DNA from: CAYSFE01 sp964430225 | GTDB taxonomy: Bacteria > Patescibacteriota > Dojkabacteria > GCA-016699595 > JBAXKR01 | NCBI GenBank assembly: GCA_964430225.1 | Contig: CAYSFE010000022.1 | Span: 1-8,400, forward strand | Direction: 5' to 3' | DNA: 8,400 nt | Part shown: piece by piece, positions 5,881 to 8,400 of the stretch | Position numbering within the stretch: the first letter of the stretch is position 1 | Layout: every line of letters begins with the position of its first letter | The notes under the pieces: model-generated | What the model was told of the DNA's origin: nothing | Databases searched by the model: none | The model's input: the letters and a program-made list of their open reading frames with translations, nothing else | Program-made: the position numbers and the translations under genes

Positions 5881-6040
5881 ATCCGTCTAGTCAACGGGGA
5901 GCAATGAGAAGAAAATATATGTAATCACATATATGAGTAGAGCTCAAAAGAAATAAGTACACGTATTGTGTAGAATAAGGGTGGTACCACGTTAAATCGT
6001 CCCTTTAAATATATAAATTTATACTTTAAAGGACAAAACG
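5881..6040 (+). promoter_or_regulatory. T-box riboswitch of valS, translational type
   Basis: T-box leaders bind a matching uncharged tRNA and switch expression of its synthetase gene. The antiterminator-like core is canonical. AAGGG (5977-5981) pairs with CCCTT (6001-6005), the bulge is TGGTACC (5982-5988), and ACG (5989-5991) pairs with CGT (5998-6000) around TTAAAT. The TGGT can pair with the 3' end ACCA of a tRNA with discriminator A, as in tRNA-Val. Stem III is TACAC/GTGTA (5958-5972). A short Stem I is GAGC (5899-5902) with GCTC (5942-5945) plus ATATATG (5915-5921) with CATATAT (5928-5934). The Val triplet GTA (5937-5939) lies in its 3' internal loop. The alternative hairpin 5999-6009 with 6025-6034 hides the SD AAAGGA (6028-6033) and has no U-tract. 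A small CCGT/ACGG hairpin (5883-5897) precedes Stem I. Confidence 0.88.
6028..6033 (+). promoter_or_regulatory. valS Shine-Dalgarno sequence, in sequestering hairpin
   Basis: AAAGGA stands 7 nt before the valS ATG and is the only good SD seen in the window. It is fully contained in the 3' arm (6025-6034) of the hairpin that competes with the T-box antiterminator-like fold. Confidence 0.8.
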
Positions 6041-8251
6041 ATGAATATAAAGAAACTTCCAGATGGGGCATATGATCCTAAACTCACCGAAGCTGAAATG
6101 CTTCAGTATTGGAGAGATAACAAATTCTTTAAACCTGAAACTCAAAAAGATACTAAGGGAACTTTCTCCATGGTACTTCCACCCCCTAATGCTAATGCTC
6201 CCCTTCATGTAGGACATGTAAGTGGATATGCAGTTATGGACCTTTTAGCTCGGTATCATAGAATGAAAGGAGAAAAAGTTGTTTTAATACCAGGTAAAGA
6301 TCATGCTGGAATATTAACAGAAATAGTTTTTGAAAGAGAATTAGTAAAACAAGGAACTTCTAAGCGAAAACTTGGGAGAGATGAGTTCTACAAACAGTGC
6401 TATGACTACTCAATGAAGATGGCAGAGAATGCCCGTAGTAATGAGGAAAAGGTAGGATTATCCGCTGACTTTGAAAGAGATACATTTACTCTAGATCCAG
6501 ATATTGTAAAGACAGTTCTTGGAACTTTCATTAAGCTATATTCTGATGGACTCATATATAAAGGTGCTCAAATAGTTAATTGGGATCCTAAGGCCCAATC
6601 AACCTTGGCCGACATAGATACAGAAAGACAAGCCATTAAAGCTAAACTTTACTACATCAAATACTCCTCTGAAATTACAGTTGCTACAACTAGACCTGAA
6701 ACAATGTTTGGTGATACTGCAGTTGCAGTTAATCCTACAGATGAGAGATACAAGAAACTAATTGGCACAAAGATAAAGCTTCCTCTAACTGATAGAGAAA
6801 TACCAATAATATACAGTGGAAGAATTGAAAAAGAATTTGGTACAGGATGTCTAAAAGTTACCCCTGCTCATGCTCCAGATGATTACACCATAATGAACGA
6901 ATGGAATATTGAAGCTGAGAGTAAAGGAATGGAAAAAATTGGATATGTAAATGTAATTGATAAGTTTGCTAAGTTACTTCCTATCACAGGAGAATTTAGT
7001 GGATTAAAAACCCTTGATGCTAGAGAGAAAGTAGTAGAAAAATTAACTTCAATGGGATTAATAGAAAAAATTGAAGAGATTGATCAAAATATTGTTGTTG
7101 GAGAGCGAACTAAGGCAATAATAGAACCCCTCATATCTCGTCAATGGTTTGTAAATGTAAAGAAACTAAAAGAAAAAGCTATTGAAGTATTAAAAGAAAA
7201 AGATGGAAAGAAAAGACTCATAAATGTTCATCCTGAGAATATGCATGAGAAGATGCTTAACTGGTTAGATAATCTCAGAGATTGGCCTATATCACGTAGT
7301 CTTTGGTGGGGATATAGAATTCCGGTTTGGTACAAAGGAGAAAGTAAGGAATACTATGATGATCTTGGTCAACTAAGATATGAAGAAGTAGAAACAAAGG
7401 TTCAACTAGAAAGTCCTGGAGAGGGATGGATACAGGATGAGGATGTGCTAGATACCTGGTTTAGTTCAGGACAATGGGCATATGCAACACTAATGAAATA
7501 TGGTCTTCTAGAAGAATTCTATCCAACTAATGTAATGGTAAATGCTCATGATATATTAGAGCTGTGGGATTCTAGAATGATCATGCTCTCTCTTTATACT
7601 TTCAGTAATAGAGAAATTGAAAAAGCTATTCCTTTTAAAGATGTATATCTAACAGGCTTAGTTAAAGCTCGTGATGGTCAAAAGATGAGTAAGAGTAAAG
7701 GTAACGGAGTTGCTCCTGATGAGCTGTTTGAGAAATATGGAGTAGATGCTACTCGTATGTTCTTTTACCATGGTAATTCAGCAGGAAGAGGGTATCCAAT
7801 AAATGATGAGAAGCTATTAAATATGAAGAAGTTTGCGAATAAAATATGGAATGCTTCAAAATATATTTTCTCATGTGTTGAAAAGTTTGATGATTTAAAT
7901 TCGAATACCGAGATTAAGGAATTTAAAGAGTTTAGCGAGAGATTAAACACTGTTAAAAAGGACGTTCTAACACATGTAGAGAACTTTGAATTCGGATATG
8001 CCTCTGAAGATATATATGAAAGCTTTTGGCATGACTATTGTGACCAGATGATAGAGCTTTCTAAGAAATATATTGCAAGCTTTGGAGAAACAACAGGAAC
8101 AACTGAAGAAAAGAAGTATGTAATGAAAGTAATGTATGAGGGATTAGTTATATACCTTAAACTACTTCATCCAATGATGCCTTTTATTACTGAGAAAATA
8201 TGGCAATCATTACCAGAAGCTAAAGGAAGTTTGATGTTTGAAAAGATTTAA
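6041..8251 (+). CDS. valS: Valyl-tRNA synthetase, short form lacking C-terminal extension
   Basis: This class I synthetase attaches valine to tRNA-Val in the cytoplasm. The catalytic HIGH motif is HVGH (56-59), after the typical PPPN run. PGKDHAGI (84-91) matches 'PGTDHAGI', and NWDPKAQSTLAD matches the ValRS 'NWdPk..tAlsD'. The CP1 editing domain has TTRPET (216-221) and PAHAPDDY. There the universal Asp is Asp281, but the usual HD has become HA (Ala278). KMSKS is at 548-552, followed by KGN. The anticodon-binding domain includes KIWNASKYI and LLHPMMPFITEKIWQ. The protein is 736 residues against roughly 860-950 in well-known bacteria. It stops at SLMFEKI, so the last part and the C-terminal coiled-coil arm are absent. 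This is not a frameshift, since the convergent tatD overlaps the stop by 4 bp. The ATG is fixed by the SD and T-box. Confidence 0.95.
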   Translation: MNIKKLPDGAYDPKLTEAEMLQYWRDNKFFKPETQKDTKGTFSMVLPPPNANAPLHVGHVSGYAVMDLLARYHRMKGEKVVLIPGKDHAGILTEIVFERELVKQGTSKRKLGRDEFYKQCYDYSMKMAENARSNEEKVGLSADFERDTFTLDPDIVKTVLGTFIKLYSDGLIYKGAQIVNWDPKAQSTLADIDTERQAIKAKLYYIKYSSEITVATTRPETMFGDTAVAVNPTDERYKKLIGTKIKLPLTDREIPIIYSGRIEKEFGTGCLKVTPAHAPDDYTIMNEWNIEAESKGMEKIGYVNVIDKFAKLLPITGEFSGLKTLDAREKVVEKLTSMGLIEKIEEIDQNIVVGERTKAIIEPLISRQWFVNVKKLKEKAIEVLKEKDGKKRLINVHPENMHEKMLNWLDNLRDWPISRSLWWGYRIPVWYKGESKEYYDDLGQLRYEEVETKVQLESPGEGWIQDEDVLDTWFSSGQWAYATLMKYGLLEEFYPTNVMVNAHDILELWDSRMIMLSLYTFSNREIEKAIPFKDVYLTGLVKARDGQKMSKSKGNGVAPDELFEKYGVDATRMFFYHGNSAGRGYPINDEKLLNMKKFANKIWNASKYIFSCVEKFDDLNSNTEIKEFKEFSERLNTVKKDVLTHVENFEFGYASEDIYESFWHDYCDQMIELSKKYIASFGETTGTTEEKKYVMKVMYEGLVIYLKLLHPMMPFITEKIWQSLPEAKGSLMFEKI

Positions 8252-8256
8252 ATCTT
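8243..8256. repeat. 14-bp palindrome across convergent stops
   Basis: AAGATTTAAATCTT is a perfect palindrome. It encodes Lys-Ile-stop for valS on the plus strand and Lys-Ile-stop for tatD on the minus strand. There is no T-tract of note, so a terminator role is doubtful. Confidence 0.6.
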
Positions 8257-8400
8257 AAAGAAGGTTTTAGCATTACTTTCTATCTGACTTTCTGAAACTA
8301 TGTCTTTCATTTCGTCATAAACTGCTAATACATCAGATGGATAACATATCTTTCCCCTTCTGTCTTTAGGAGGAAGATAAGGTGCATCAGTTTCAAACAT
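8248..8400 (-). CDS. tatD: TatD-family metal-dependent hydrolase, C-terminal part
   Basis: Only the last 50 residues are in the window and the gene continues past the right edge. TatD proteins are TIM-barrel metal-dependent hydrolases of the amidohydrolase superfamily, many with DNase activity. The visible stretch begins with FETDAPYLPP, the family's C-terminal metal-site motif 'lETDaPyl.P', including the metal-binding Asp. The following RRGK matches the usual 'hRGk.NeP'. The end SNAKTFFKI matches the usual 'NA..lF.l'. The ATG at 8400-8398 is an internal Met, not the start. The stop overlaps the valS stop by 4 bp in convergent orientation. No fragment-specific oddity is seen apart from CYPSD in place of the common N-E-P residues. 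Confidence 0.88.
   Translation of the reverse strand: MFETDAPYLPPKDRRGKICYPSDVLAVYDEMKDIVSESQIESNAKTFFKI

Noticed and set aside
5999..6034. Intrinsic terminator of a classical T-box
   Set aside because: No U-tract follows the hairpin. CAAAACG and the ATG come next, and the 3' arm contains the SD.
1..8400. CRISPR arrays, insertion sequences, phage genes
   Set aside because: No short regularly spaced repeats, transposase-like frames or terminal inverted repeats were seen.

Overview
The window is AT-rich (about one third G+C by eye) and bacterial. Genes are short and tightly packed. TGA is seen only as a stop (yidC), with no in-frame TGA inside any gene. A compact ValRS of 736 residues, a KhpB/Jag protein with only KH and R3H domains, and a scarcity of Shine-Dalgarno (SD) sequences suggest a reduced genome, perhaps of the Candidate Phyla Radiation (Patescibacteria). 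That placement is an inference and is not proven by any single feature here.

Layout. Positions 1-1932 hold a minus-strand operon read yidC -> khpB/jag -> ribosomal protein L25, whose 3' end runs off the window. yidC is interrupted by a 100-N assembly gap (1573-1672). Divergent from it, on the plus strand, is a tmRNA gene (ssrA, about 2015-2457) with an extended -10 promoter at 1972-1980. Next come a divergent 2H phosphoesterase (LigT-like) gene on the plus strand and a convergent ComF-family phosphoribosyltransferase gene on the minus strand. Two tandem paralogous multi-pass membrane protein genes follow on the plus strand (3800-4744 and 4903-5880). Each is preceded by an almost identical promoter block of about 75 bp. 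After them a T-box leader (about 5881-6040) precedes valS (6041-8251). The 3' end of a TatD-family hydrolase gene lies convergent on the minus strand at the right edge.

Most genes serve translation and its quality control or membrane protein insertion: L25, KhpB, YidC, tmRNA and ValRS. The most interesting element is the T-box leader of valS. Its downstream hairpin has no U-tract. Instead it pairs the 3' arm of the antiterminator-like element with the valS SD sequence, so it looks like a switch that controls translation start in response to uncharged tRNA-Val. The near-identical promoters of the two otherwise strongly diverged membrane protein paralogues are the second point of interest.
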